Below, one piece after another: positions 9,164 through 18,739 of a stretch of DNA of 64,000 nt. Source of the stretch: Balneolaceae bacterium (lineage in GTDB: Bacteria; Bacteroidota; Rhodothermia; Balneolales; Balneolaceae); the NCBI GenBank assembly GCA_020832285.1, contig JAFIFB010000023.1, positions 1 to 64,000 of the forward strand. Direction: 5' to 3'. The position numbers and the translations under genes are program-made. Every line of letters begins with the position of its first letter. Position 1 is the stretch's first letter. Below the pieces are notes generated by a model. The model saw nothing but the letters and a program-made list of their open reading frames with translations. It searched no databases and was not told the origin of the DNA.

Positions 9164-10816
9164 CTATCGATAATACGATGTATTTTCACCTGCCGGTGGA
9201 ATGGGCGGATTCAGCTCCACTGGTTCAGCATAATCCTCTTCCATTTTATAGGGTAATTTAAATAAACGATCTCCCCTGGAGTTAGTAAAATAGATCCGGG
9301 ATATGGAATTTTCCTGGGAGTTACTATCCGCCCAAATAGCAAAAAACGGATCCACAGGGTTGTGCGGGCGACGCATATACCCATGATTAAATGGACTGTC
9401 CATCGTTACCCGCCGCTTTAGCTGCCACCAGTCTTCATCCGGATTTTTGGTTTCGTAAACACCTACTTCCCCGCCTGTAAAACCCGCTTGCGGGCCAGGC
9501 AGTGCGGGGGCGATCAGCGACCATCGGTCTTCATGAATAAAGAAGGTTCCCATATCATAGATATGGTCGGATACCGTCACATTCCGGGTGACCCATTCCT
9601 CGCCGGTCCAGCGGGTAATTTTCCACACCCGGGGTGAGTTTTCAAGAACCGGTGCCGCCCCAAATGCGGTTATATAGAGTATCACCGGATGTCCGTCTTT
9701 ATCGAATAACAATTTATTCGGAAATGCCACTTTGCCTTTCGCTTCATAGTCGGTTATCAAAGCCGGATTATCCCGGTCATCCAGGGGAGTTTCCACAACT
9801 GTTCCGTCAACTGTTTTCCAGGTTTCACCAAAATCGGATGTCTGCAGATAGTATATATTCGTGCGCCTATCCACATTTCCGTCAGGATGATAATTAAAAG
9901 ACGTACCCACGGTATTTTCGTGTATTCTTGTTACCTGGTAGTGCCCGCCAAAGCCAACCAGCTTTTGCAGCTCTTCGGCCGGTTCCGGACTCCAGTTCGT
10001 ACCATCACTATTGGTCTCCCAATACAATTCCCGGCCGCTTGTGTAGAGAGTTAAAAGATGCATGAAGCCTCGTTCAGGTACCATCCAGACCTGTGAATAG
10101 GTTTGTTCCCTTGATATAATCTTGTCAAAAGCCTCCACTGAATAGGGCTGCTGACTTCGAAAAATCTGTCCGGGGCGATGTCTTGAACGTCCGGCTATGA
10201 ATACCCAGATATATCCATCCCCATCAATAGTCAAACTGGGATTATCGTGTGGATCATCAACACCTCTTTGATCGCGTACAATCGTCGGCTTCGGAACACG
10301 GTGCTTATCATGGTCATAATAAGAAGCCATGGTTAACAGATAACGGTCTTTCGGCCCGGTATCACCGCCATACACAAAAAATGTCTTGTTAACTTCCGGA
10401 GCATAGATCGCCATTGGGGCCACCGTGTGCGGCCAGGCAAAAGAGAGCGGTCCTGAATATTTGTAGTCTTGAGAACCATAATTAGGCGCATGAGGACGTG
10501 CCGGCATCGGCCCGTGTCGCCACCAGATTCCTCTATATCCATCCATTTTTTCATTATCTCTTGGTTCAACTTTTTTTCTATCCTCTTGATGATCCGTAAC
10601 AGACAAATGGCCGGAATCATCTTCAGATCCTATGTAATCTGCTGTTAACCTTGTCTCTGATTGTAACGAGTGATCTTGTATTTCAGGAAGTTTTTCCGAA
10701 ATGGAAGGTGATACCTGAGCAATCAATCCTGATGGTATTAACAAAAATGACAGTGATAAGAACACACATAAGAGACATTTAACCGTCAAATTTACAACTA
10801 CTTTTATTTTTTTCAT
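9164..10816 (-). CDS. Secreted BNR-4-type beta-propeller protein, possible polysaccharide lyase or glycosidase
   Basis: Secreted propeller protein, about 550 aa from the start I chose at 10816. A signal peptide begins there (MKKIKVVVNL...LIAQ). The track start at 10876 adds 20 residues with no export character. After a linker of about 60 residues come repeats with the BNR-4 look: KYSGPLSFAWPHTVAPMAIY, FFVYGG, DPHDNPSLTIDGDGYIWVF, RPGQIFRS, and TNIYYLQTSDFGETW. Ulvan lyases of PL24/PL25 share this fold, as do several exo-glycosidase-like families, so the function is open. It sits downstream of a nucleoside hydrolase and another BNR-4 protein on the same strand. Its place in a uronate-glycan locus makes a lyase plausible, but I cannot assign catalytic residues with confidence. 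Confidence 0.7.
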   Translation of the reverse strand: MKKIKVVVNLTVKCLLCVFLSLSFLLIPSGLIAQVSPSISEKLPEIQDHSLQSETRLTADYIGSEDDSGHLSVTDHQEDRKKVEPRDNEKMDGYRGIWWRHGPMPARPHAPNYGSQDYKYSGPLSFAWPHTVAPMAIYAPEVNKTFFVYGGDTGPKDRYLLTMASYYDHDKHRVPKPTIVRDQRGVDDPHDNPSLTIDGDGYIWVFIAGRSRHRPGQIFRSQQPYSVEAFDKIISREQTYSQVWMVPERGFMHLLTLYTSGRELYWETNSDGTNWSPEPAEELQKLVGFGGHYQVTRIHENTVGTSFNYHPDGNVDRRTNIYYLQTSDFGETWKTVDGTVVETPLDDRDNPALITDYEAKGKVAFPNKLLFDKDGHPVILYITAFGAAPVLENSPRVWKITRWTGEEWVTRNVTVSDHIYDMGTFFIHEDRWSLIAPALPGPQAGFTGGEVGVYETKNPDEDWWQLKRRVTMDSPFNHGYMRRPHNPVDPFFAIWADSNSQENSISRIYFTNSRGDRLFKLPYKMEEDYAEPVELNPPIPPAGENTSYYR

Positions 10817-10938
10817 CTTTTGTAATGTATAATGTATACAGTATGGTTTAAGTGTAATACCAGAGAAATTATTCAATCCTTGTAATTTTTAATTCAACTT
10901 TTCCGAACAATTTGACTGGAATCCCTGTAATCCTGTTG

Positions 10939-11973
10939 TCACGGCATATCCACCATCAACTCCTCTATAATTTCAGCAATTTCTGATGGGCCCGGATTGT
11001 TTCGTTCAATCAGATATACATGCAGTCCATCCGGATCACTTGTCCATGAATTATGTCCTTCCTCATCTACTTCAGCCCATCCCTGATTGCTCAGATCCCA
11101 GTATAATTCGGGATCACGTACGGCTGCCAATATAGCTGTCTGATCCCAGCTCATTCGCCCGTTTATTAATGGCTGCGAAGGGTGGTGTTCGTAAGCATAC
11201 CGAACAGGGTGATTCTCATCCAGTGCAGTCAGCCGGGGACCTGTCAAAATATTTTCTCCAATTTCATACCCTGATATTACTACCCGTGTAGGCCATTTTT
11301 CCAGGACGGATCCGGTGAACTGTGCACTCCCCCGGGCTCTGAAGTTGTGTTCCCGGCCATACGGATATCTCTCAGATACATCAGGGAGAAAATGTCCGCC
11401 CATGACAACAAGGTGATCCACTTTCTCTTCTACCAATTGCACACCATTTAATTCGCTGTATTGATCGGCTCCTGACTCCAGTAGATCATACAGGTTATTC
11501 AGGTGTCCAACACTCACAATAATTACTTCATTTTGTCCGGCTTCGGCCAAAACCTTGCGATATACTTCCACTGCATCCGGAAATTGATTTCTGGATGATG
11601 CACTGTGGCCATAACTGTCTTTATCCTTTGCAATATCCGCAAAAAAATCAGCCGCATCGCGACCTACAATGTCTCCCTGATAAGCACCCACCGGTATATC
11701 CGGCCGATTGTAGAATGCATTGATTGCTGCTGTTGCACCAGAAGAGTATTCTCCCATATTGTTTACCACCGTAGCCAATATATTGGCTTCCCCCTTTCGT
11801 TCCAGCGTATGAAGCATTGCTAACGCCCCTGCATCGTCGCAATCAGTAGTCATGTCAGTATCAAAAATAATATTTACAGGATTTTCACTTTGATTAATTT
11901 CATTGCTGCATCCTAAAACAATAAGAGCAATTACCATTCCTGTTATTGCCTTATAAAATGAAAAGTTTAACAT
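10939..11973 (-). CDS. Inosine-uridine-type nucleoside hydrolase family lipoprotein
   Basis: Member of the IUNH superfamily, which hydrolyses N-glycosidic bonds of ribonucleosides. The calcium-binding signature appears as NIIFDTDMTTDCDDAGALAM (family DTDxxxDDxxAL), at about residues 34-53. A lipoprotein signal precedes it (IALIVLGC), so the protein is exported. About 344 aa is normal. Family members inside glycan loci often have unknown, possibly non-nucleoside, substrates, and an exported member next to BNR propellers may act on another glycoside. The 3' end has a diverged copy at 9040-9133. It is followed on the minus strand by the BNR gene with a gap of roughly 120 bp. Confidence 0.85.
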   Translation of the reverse strand: MLNFSFYKAITGMVIALIVLGCSNEINQSENPVNIIFDTDMTTDCDDAGALAMLHTLERKGEANILATVVNNMGEYSSGATAAINAFYNRPDIPVGAYQGDIVGRDAADFFADIAKDKDSYGHSASSRNQFPDAVEVYRKVLAEAGQNEVIIVSVGHLNNLYDLLESGADQYSELNGVQLVEEKVDHLVVMGGHFLPDVSERYPYGREHNFRARGSAQFTGSVLEKWPTRVVISGYEIGENILTGPRLTALDENHPVRYAYEHHPSQPLINGRMSWDQTAILAAVRDPELYWDLSNQGWAEVDEEGHNSWTSDPDGLHVYLIERNNPGPSEIAEIIEELMVDMP

Positions 11974-12127
11974 ACTCGAAGGATTTAATGATTAAGAAAT
12001 TTTATGATATAATAACTTTGCCAATGCTACAAATTCTGGAGCAATCAGAACTCCGACCCCTGGTTTTGAGTATATTCGTATCAACACATTTTCAGGGATA
12101 GAATGTATTCCTGCATTTTCAACTGTC

Positions 12128-13576
12128 TTATTTGGCAATTTTGAACACCCTCAACATCGTTGGTTCCGGCCAGGGCTCCGGGACTGGCCGGTCACGATTT
12201 CTGCCGGCATTTTCCCATCGCAGAATATATTTTACATTTTCATGAGTTGCTTCTCCCATATCTTCTATCAATGTAACTTCCATGGGGCCACCATCACGAA
12301 GAAGTTCAGAATCAGGCTCAACCTGAAAATCCAGTTCGGGGACTTTTATGGCTTTTTCCCATTCCGGTGTCTCATCTGGCTCTGTACGTTTTATCGGTTC
12401 CAGGTTATTTTCGTCCAGAACAATTCTTTCATCACCGTAATATTGGCTCCATACATCAAGCTCCAATGTTCCGGATTTTCTGCCAACTTTGACATTTCCG
12501 ACAAGCACCACTGAAGGCAGGGCTCCTCTACCCTCATAGTTCCATCTAAAATCCCAGTCGGTAGCCTGAACAATATTCCAGTGTCCATCTTCAAAACGAG
12601 CATTCACAACCTGGCTGTTGCCATATTCATCAAATTTATGATAGGTTCTTATGGTTCGTTGTTGCGTATCCCATCCCAAACCTCCACTGGTCATATTACT
12701 GATACCGTCACCGGGTCCTGCAGGATCAACAATCACTCCCTCAGTTTCACTTGTAATGGGTAGGTCAACGGGTTTACCGTCCACCGTTTCCCAGTTACGC
12801 ATATCCCTGCTGCGCGCATAAGATACAGAGTGATTGGTTGCATTGTCCGGCGTATTTCTCCATACCCAGGTTGCATGCCAAATTCCATCTGGTCCCAAAC
12901 GCGGCCCTCCATAAGCATTCATCTCGCCCTGTCCGTCAAATAACGGAGTATCATGCAGGCGTTCCCAGCTTCTGGTTTCCGGATCGTAAATATTAAATAT
13001 CTGATCACCACTTCCACTGCCCCCCTGACGGTAGGTAAAATAGAGTTCATCGTTCGGCCCTTTAACGAACGTTGGATATTCTGGTGCTTCATCATCAGAA
13101 ATCATAATCAGACGTTCAAAAGACTGAATTTCGTGGGGATTTTCTGAACGATAATAGATCTTTTCCGGTGGTGCGGGCGGACCTTCCTGCAAAGTTCTGC
13201 GGTACGAACTTACGTGCAAATACCCATCACGATCCAATGCAAGAGTAAGTCGCGCATGGCCGCCCGTTGCCCAGCCCATCTGCACAGGAAACACATAATA
13301 TGTCCACTCCTGAGTACCCAGTTTTCGCTGAGCGACTGTTAAAAAACGGTCCTCATCATAATATCCAACGTATTGAAATTCATCACTTGTAATCAGATCG
13401 GGACTGCCAATTTGATGGACTGACCAAACTGAAGCCACATCTATTACCTTAACAATATCGTCGTAAGTCTCCTCCGGATTTGAAGATGAGGTTTGAGCAA
13501 TATTCTCTTCATAAATCAGTGTTAAAAAACTGAATGTAATCATTGCCATCACTATCTGTTCTGCTTTCATACACAT
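12128..13576 (-). CDS. Secreted BNR-4 beta-propeller protein resembling PL24/PL25-type lyases
   Basis: Exported protein of about 482 aa with a signal peptide (TFSFLTLIYEENIAQ). The body shows propeller repeats: VHQIGSPDLITSDEFQYVGY, ATGGHARLTLALDRDGYLHV, EYPTFVKGPNDELYFTYRQG, AYGGPRLGPDGIWHATWVWR, and SVSYARSRDMRNWETVDG. His residues in GGHARL and YLHVSS, plus the following YRR, resemble the His/Tyr/Arg sites used by BNR-4 ulvan lyases. The match is from memory and untested. The end MLRVFKIAK looks complete. A 48-codon open stretch in the +1 frame continues past the stop to 11992. Upstream lies the IS element, which now separates this gene from the heparinase-type gene that may once have preceded it in an operon. 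Confidence 0.75.
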   Translation of the reverse strand: MCMKAEQIVMAMITFSFLTLIYEENIAQTSSSNPEETYDDIVKVIDVASVWSVHQIGSPDLITSDEFQYVGYYDEDRFLTVAQRKLGTQEWTYYVFPVQMGWATGGHARLTLALDRDGYLHVSSYRRTLQEGPPAPPEKIYYRSENPHEIQSFERLIMISDDEAPEYPTFVKGPNDELYFTYRQGGSGSGDQIFNIYDPETRSWERLHDTPLFDGQGEMNAYGGPRLGPDGIWHATWVWRNTPDNATNHSVSYARSRDMRNWETVDGKPVDLPITSETEGVIVDPAGPGDGISNMTSGGLGWDTQQRTIRTYHKFDEYGNSQVVNARFEDGHWNIVQATDWDFRWNYEGRGALPSVVLVGNVKVGRKSGTLELDVWSQYYGDERIVLDENNLEPIKRTEPDETPEWEKAIKVPELDFQVEPDSELLRDGGPMEVTLIEDMGEATHENVKYILRWENAGRNRDRPVPEPWPEPTMLRVFKIAK

Positions 13577-14203
13577 CTGATTTATTGTCGTGTCAAGCTT
13601 AAAATTTTTATTGAGACCTGACAGGTTTTGTTCGGTATTTCATTCATAATCAACTTCCACAAAATTTTAAATATCGACCTCACTTAAACTGTCCTTTTGG
13701 CTTGACCCAAAAGGACCAAAAAGTCAAGCCCCGACGGCGGTCGGGGTTGGCGGCGGGCTTTTCATCGACGCGGCACCCTTTTCCCAAAGGGATCCCCGTG
13801 GGGTAATGGTCCATCACACTTATTGACAGTAATCAAGGATCCGGCCGGTATCAAATGCTGCCATAGCGTCGCTGAAAACACCCTGTTCCCGCCAACTGAT
13901 TCAAGGCCGGGCAAAGTATATCTCAAACGACTTCCACCTAATGATATCCGTAAAGTTTTACTTTTACTATTCTTATTTAGTTTATATCCAAAATTTCGAA
14001 CAACCTTTTCATTTTATTTTTGCAGCCACTACATCGTCATTATTTCGGAACTTGAGATAATCAGCACACTATGTTGGTTCACGTATCTAATCGGTTATAA
14101 AATTGTTGACTCGTCTCATCGGACAACGCTGTCAGGAGCTGACGCACACTGACAGGTTGATTTATAAGCAACCGCTGCAAAGGTTTATGTTAGATTTCTA
14201 TAG
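13577..14203. repeat. Non-coding region with a GC-rich, highly structured interspersed-type repeat
   Basis: No gene is supported here. Positions 13691-13746 contain nested palindromes. GTCCTTTTGG (13691-13700) pairs perfectly with CCAAAAGGAC (13707-13716). Its 6-nt loop CTTGAC pairs perfectly with GTCAAG at 13723-13728. CCCCGAC-GGCG-GTCGGGG then forms a second hairpin at 13729-13746. The GC-rich stretch continues to about 13950. Its style is that of intergenic repeats I have seen in Bacteroidota genomes, but a search would be needed to prove copies. A perfect ACCTG-A-CAGGT palindrome lies at 13616-13626. The final ~200 bp before the IS are AT-rich and featureless. Confidence 0.5.
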
Positions 14204-16046
14204 ATGAGCTTACTCCGAAAAGTCGTTCAAATTTGGTGAGTATTCAAGAATTAAAGCGGTGTATTTTTAGTTATTTTGGGTCCTGTTTCGTATATTATAA
14301 CTTCATTAATAACAGTTATGTACTATGTTTAAAACGTCTCCAGAACACCCCCAGATTGACCTGTTATCCTCGGCCGGCCAGCATCTTGACGAGCGCCGCC
14401 AGCGTCAGCTTCAGGATCCCAATCGATGGCATAATTCCTTTTACAAGCACGTATTCAGCCAAATTGACGAATCGATCTTTAAAGTTCTCTTTGACCAGCA
14501 GATGGGTGCGCCCAACGCCCCGGCCCGGCAGCTGGTGGGGATGATGATCCTCAAAGACGGTTTTGGATTCAGCGACGAGCAGCTCTTTGAAGCCTGCCGG
14601 TTCCACCTGCTGTTTCGCCAGGCCCTGGGACTTGTGAATCTGGACGACCCACCTCCCACTGAATCTACCTATTACCTGTTCCGAAAGCGTATCTATGAGT
14701 ATGATCGCGATCACGGCACGGACCTGCTTGGCCAGGTGTTCGAGGCCATTACCAGCAATCAGCTACTTGAGTTTGATCTTGGCGGGCAACAGATCCGCAT
14801 GGACAGCAAACTGATCGGCAGCAACATTGCCAGTTTTTCCCGCTTTGAGCTGGTCTGCAGAACGCTGAAGTTGTTTTGGCGGAGCCTTTCCAAGCAGGCC
14901 CGCCGCAAGGCACCCCAATCGGTGCTACAGGCGATGGAGGAGCTGGCCGGGGAGGATGCCCAAACAACCGTCTACCGCTCCACCGGCGAGACCATTCGAC
15001 AGCGCCTGGAGGACCTTGGGGGCCTCATGGCCAGCCTTCTGGCCACCTACAGCCCCGACGACAGTTCCAAATACGGGCTTCTGGAGCAGGTCTTTGCCGA
15101 GCAATACACCACCGGGGATGATGACGATGAGGCGGGTCAGGTTACCGCGCGTGATGCCGAACAGATCGCCGCCGACAGCGTCCAGTCGCCTGACGATCCG
15201 GAGTGCAGCTACCGGCGTAAGGCCGGCCAGACGGTCAAAGGCTACACCGTGAACCTGACCGAGACAATTGACGAGGAGCAGGAGTTGAATTTAATTACCG
15301 ACGTGCACCTTGCCCCGGCCGATTGCAGTGACGCGGACCTGCTGGGCCCGGCTATTGAGGCCACCGAGCAGCGGACCGGCCGGGACGTAGAGACCTGCTA
15401 TGCCGATGGAGCCTACAACCGAAGCCTGGACAAAGACCAGCAGGCGGGCCAGGAACATGTGGAGATGGTATTGAGTAGTATTCAGGGCGCCCCCTCGCGG
15501 TTTGAGTGTACCGAAACCGAGCAAGGGGTGACTGTTCATGACACAAAAACCGGCAAAACGCATACCGCAAAGCCGGCCCGCCGCCAGAAAAACAGTAGCG
15601 AACAGCGATGGAGAATCTGGCTGGACGAGAAGCAGCAGTACCGGTATTTCGGGTCGTCGGCCATCCGGGCCTCGGCCCGGCGGCAGGCGATCGCGGAGCG
15701 CCCGGCGTGCGAACGCAACAAACGCAATAATGTGGAGGCCAGTATATGGCACCTGAGCCATACCTTGCGTGGGGATAAAACGTCCTATCGGGGGTTAATC
15801 AAGCATAAACTATGGGCGTGGTGCAGAGCCTTGTGGGTAAACATGAGGCGTATTCAACGATATATAGGCCAACCGGATGGATCAGGCAAGGAAACCAAGC
15901 ATTATACCCCTAAAACTACTCAAATAGTTTGAACGGGACGGGCTATGGTATATCAAAAAGCAAAGAATCGATTTTTCAAGATGTTTTCTTCACCCACAAC
16001 CGATTTGACGGGTAAATCGAAAATGTACTTTTCGGAGCGGGCTCAT
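14204..16046 (+). mobile_element. IS1182-like insertion sequence
   Basis: About 1.84 kb. The imperfect terminal inverted repeats are ATGAGCTTACTCCGAAAAGT at 14204-14223 and, reversed, ATGAGCCCGCTCCGAAAAGT at 16027-16046 (17 of 20 identical by hand). It encodes one intact transposase. The body is visibly GC-richer (often near 60%) than the surrounding genes, which supports transfer from outside. The exact outer ends and target duplication are unclear: TAGATT occurs just outside on both sides, but not at symmetrical distances. The right end lies only about 22 bp beyond the stop codon of the frameshifted heparinase-type gene. Confidence 0.8.
14325..15932 (+). CDS. IS1182-family DDE transposase
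   Basis: Transposase of 535 aa. An N-terminal DUF772-like domain (DQQMGAPNAPARQLVGMMIL, about 45-120) is followed by a DDE_Tnp_1-type catalytic core. Candidate catalytic residues are present: Asp in QIRMDSKLIGSN, Asp in CYADGAYNR, and Glu in NKRNNVEASIWHLSH. The reading frame is intact from an ATG 120 bp inside the left inverted repeat to a stop about 115 bp before the right one, so the element may still be active. A central acidic insert (GDDDDEAGQVTARDAEQIAA) is of a type seen in this family. The direction is opposite to the flanking genes. Confidence 0.9.
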   Translation: MFKTSPEHPQIDLLSSAGQHLDERRQRQLQDPNRWHNSFYKHVFSQIDESIFKVLFDQQMGAPNAPARQLVGMMILKDGFGFSDEQLFEACRFHLLFRQALGLVNLDDPPPTESTYYLFRKRIYEYDRDHGTDLLGQVFEAITSNQLLEFDLGGQQIRMDSKLIGSNIASFSRFELVCRTLKLFWRSLSKQARRKAPQSVLQAMEELAGEDAQTTVYRSTGETIRQRLEDLGGLMASLLATYSPDDSSKYGLLEQVFAEQYTTGDDDDEAGQVTARDAEQIAADSVQSPDDPECSYRRKAGQTVKGYTVNLTETIDEEQELNLITDVHLAPADCSDADLLGPAIEATEQRTGRDVETCYADGAYNRSLDKDQQAGQEHVEMVLSSIQGAPSRFECTETEQGVTVHDTKTGKTHTAKPARRQKNSSEQRWRIWLDEKQQYRYFGSSAIRASARRQAIAERPACERNKRNNVEASIWHLSHTLRGDKTSYRGLIKHKLWAWCRALWVNMRRIQRYIGQPDGSGKETKHYTPKTTQIV

Positions 16047-16068
16047 AGATTAATGTCTAAAACTTTTC

Positions 16069-18511
16069 TCACTGACCACGAAAATGGCCAATATGTACAT
16101 CTACCGTCTCAACAGAAGTTAAACCCTCTGCCCGGATCATTTCTTCCCCTTCTTCTTTCCATAGTATCAGATCATCTCCCACACGAAGGGCCAATCCACC
16201 TTCAGCATCCAATAGTTCAGCCCCCTCCAGAGATTTGTCCAGAACAGCCTGATCCCGCACACCCTGGTTTTCAAGGGTCCTGATCCCTGAACTTTCGGAT
16301 TCACCCTGAACCTCAGTTTGTAAGTCAGGATCCCGATCGACCCATATTACAGAAACAAATTGTTTTGAGGATGCCGGATCAAGAGTTGAAGCCGTCAGGT
16401 GGAACTGGTCAGGTGCCGTTTCGGGATCTTCGACGGGCGGATCAAATCCGGTGCGCTGTTCAATGTCAAGAGCTTCGGGAGCAAGAAACCGGAGAGTCAT
16501 TCTGGCGTCACCTGAGCTGCTTACAGCCACCCGGTTTTCATCATCAACCTCCATTTCATTAACGGCATGCAGCAGCCACTGATAAGTAGACGAACTTCCT
16601 GATGTCTCAAGATCATCGACAATGACAAAATAATCCGGCCGCACAAACAGAATATGCCGGTGAAACCGATCGAGCCTGCCGCCGTAAGCCTCCGTAGCAT
16701 CTCCTGCCGTATAAACATAATTTCCATTTTCACGGTGTGCTATAATTTTCCCACTGGAACTTCTGCTGCGCGGGACCTGGCCTTCTTCATCAACCATGAA
16801 TACTATTATGTGCTATCGTATGCCAAATCCACTCCTGGTGGTGTGGAGTTCCGTGAGTCTGGCGGGCCCCGCTGCTGATTGCCAAAGGTTCACCAAAAGC
16901 CTCTATTACAAAAGCATTTTGACTCGCATGATTATGACTGATCGCACCGAATGGGTTGCTTTTGAAAAGCATCATTACATTATTCTCAGGTTCAGCCATG
17001 TTGCTATGCAGGGCCGCTATCCCAACATCATTAAACACTCTTGATTGAGGCAGATCATCCGGGGCTTCTGCACTCAGTTCCGGATTGTATATCCTGACGG
17101 CCTTCCGGCCTGATGCACCGGCACCAACCTGTTCAGAGTGCCACCGGAAATAGGGATTATCATAGAGGTTCGACAGCATATAACTCACAATTCCTGTAGC
17201 AGCGCCAAGCGGCTGGTGGTGTCCATCCCCAAACGCCCGTCCAGGCCTGTCGGGATATGCAGCATATAAGCCAAAATAACCGGTATTCTGAAAAAAGGGT
17301 TTATCCTTTAAAGGCACGCCATGCAAGTCCAGTTCATGAACAACCCGAACCATTCGTCTCATATATCCGCTCCAGTAACTAACACCTTCATGCCATCCTC
17401 CTTCAGGGCCACCCCAGGCCGGGTATGTGCTCCAGACAAGCCGCAACGTATAATCAAGCCAGTCTCTGGCTTCAGGTGCCTCGTGAGCCAGTACAATGCC
17501 TCCTTCCAGCGCAAAGCCTACCATACGTCCGGGATGACTCGAATATGGACGCGCTTCCATCGGCCGGGCACGGTGTACATCCCGGTTTATCTGCTCCATA
17601 CGCGCTGTAAGTACTTCCTTACACTTATTTCGCTCTTCCTCGGTAAGAACATCATAGATCCAGTCAAACACAGGGGTCGCATTTTCTGCAATATTCATTC
17701 CCAGCTCCGTTGGCCAAAGCGCGCTTGAAGAACCTTCAACATCCCACGACATGAAATGCATTAACCGTCGTTTAGCCTCTTCAGCAAACCTTTCGTCACC
17801 TGTATAGAGATAGGCAAGTGCACTTGTTACCATACGCTGGGTATAAGGACGCATTGAACGCCAGGCTTCGTAATAAATGGGGCGATAATTCTCTTCCGGC
17901 CAGGGATCCGGTTCTTCAAATAACGGTTCATCCATTGCAAGGATCTCTTCAGCTTCTGCAATAACATCCTCGGTCAAATGACTGTAACGTCCATCGGGAT
18001 CCGTACGAACCTCTTCTACAAGTTCAGGTGAAAAATATAGGCGCGGACGTTCATCCGGTATTTTGGTAATAACATCATCAACAGAAACCAAAGGAAATTC
18101 CGTGGCTGTATCAGGGATTTCGAAACGGCGGGTCCGGCTATACAGATCCTCATTTCCATCATTGTAACCATACCGCCAGTACCATATTCCCGGTTCCATG
18201 ATCTCCTTTGGAATATATACACTCATATCGATGTCACGCACCATTATGGTCTCATCCGAATTAAAAGATTCGGACCGGGAATACTGGACGATATAAGTAT
18301 CAGCTTCTTCAACAGGCAACCAGATAAAAGCCGGCGGATTTGTGGCTGTCAGGTCTCCGTCATCAGGTGAATAGCGCACCTCATGATCCGACGGCTCACG
18401 ATCCAGTCCATTCGTTTCAGGTTCCATCGCAGAATCACAAGCGATGCTGCCAAACAGAAACAGAATTGCAAAAAATGGAGCCCAAAGGAGCGATACATTT
18501 TTGAATGTCAT
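16069..18511 (-). pseudogene. DUF4962/heparinase II/III-type polysaccharide lyase, frameshifted
   Basis: The track splits one gene in two (16790-18574 and 16069-16797). The first ORF stops right after IWHTIAHNSI with the odd tail HG. The second begins VDEEGQVPRSRSSSGKIIAH, the natural continuation. Removing one base at about 16796 joins them into a protein of about 815 aa from the lipoprotein start at 18511 (lipobox GSIAC). Parts in order: a DUF4962-like N-terminal domain with an Fn3-like section (TATNPPAFIWLP; YIVQYSRS), an alpha toroid with YSSHPGRMVGFALEGGIVLA and WHEGVSYWSGYMRRMVRV, then a beta-sandwich with ISHNHASQNAFVIEAFGEPL. This resembles PL15/PL37-type lyases. It is either a genuine pseudogene or a sequencing error. 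No slippery run is evident at the site. Confidence 0.8.
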
Positions 18512-18739
18512 GCAAAATCTTTTTTTATCAGTTCCTTTGCCGAAGCACCAATTGAATCTCTCATGTCTCATCATTTTATTGTGATTTGATTATTGGTTCA
18601 GGTATAAAATTGCATTCTAAAATATCCTATTTGGTATATTGAGCCGCAATTACACAGGCAATAAATAACACCTGCTATTTTTAAGCAAATGATCATTGCT
18701 TTACTGAATTATCCTGCCTCAAACCAAATAAAAAAAGTT

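Noticed and set aside
13577-14203. tRNA or other classical RNA gene in the structured region before the IS
   Set aside because: No cloverleaf, T-loop GTTCNA motif or CCA end could be found; the palindromes do not fit a tRNA.
14364-15761. Several long ORFs opposite or shifted to the transposase (for example 14364-14714 and 15291-15761)
   Set aside because: They arise from high GC in the transposase gene; their translations show no family features and they lie wholly inside a clear DDE transposase.
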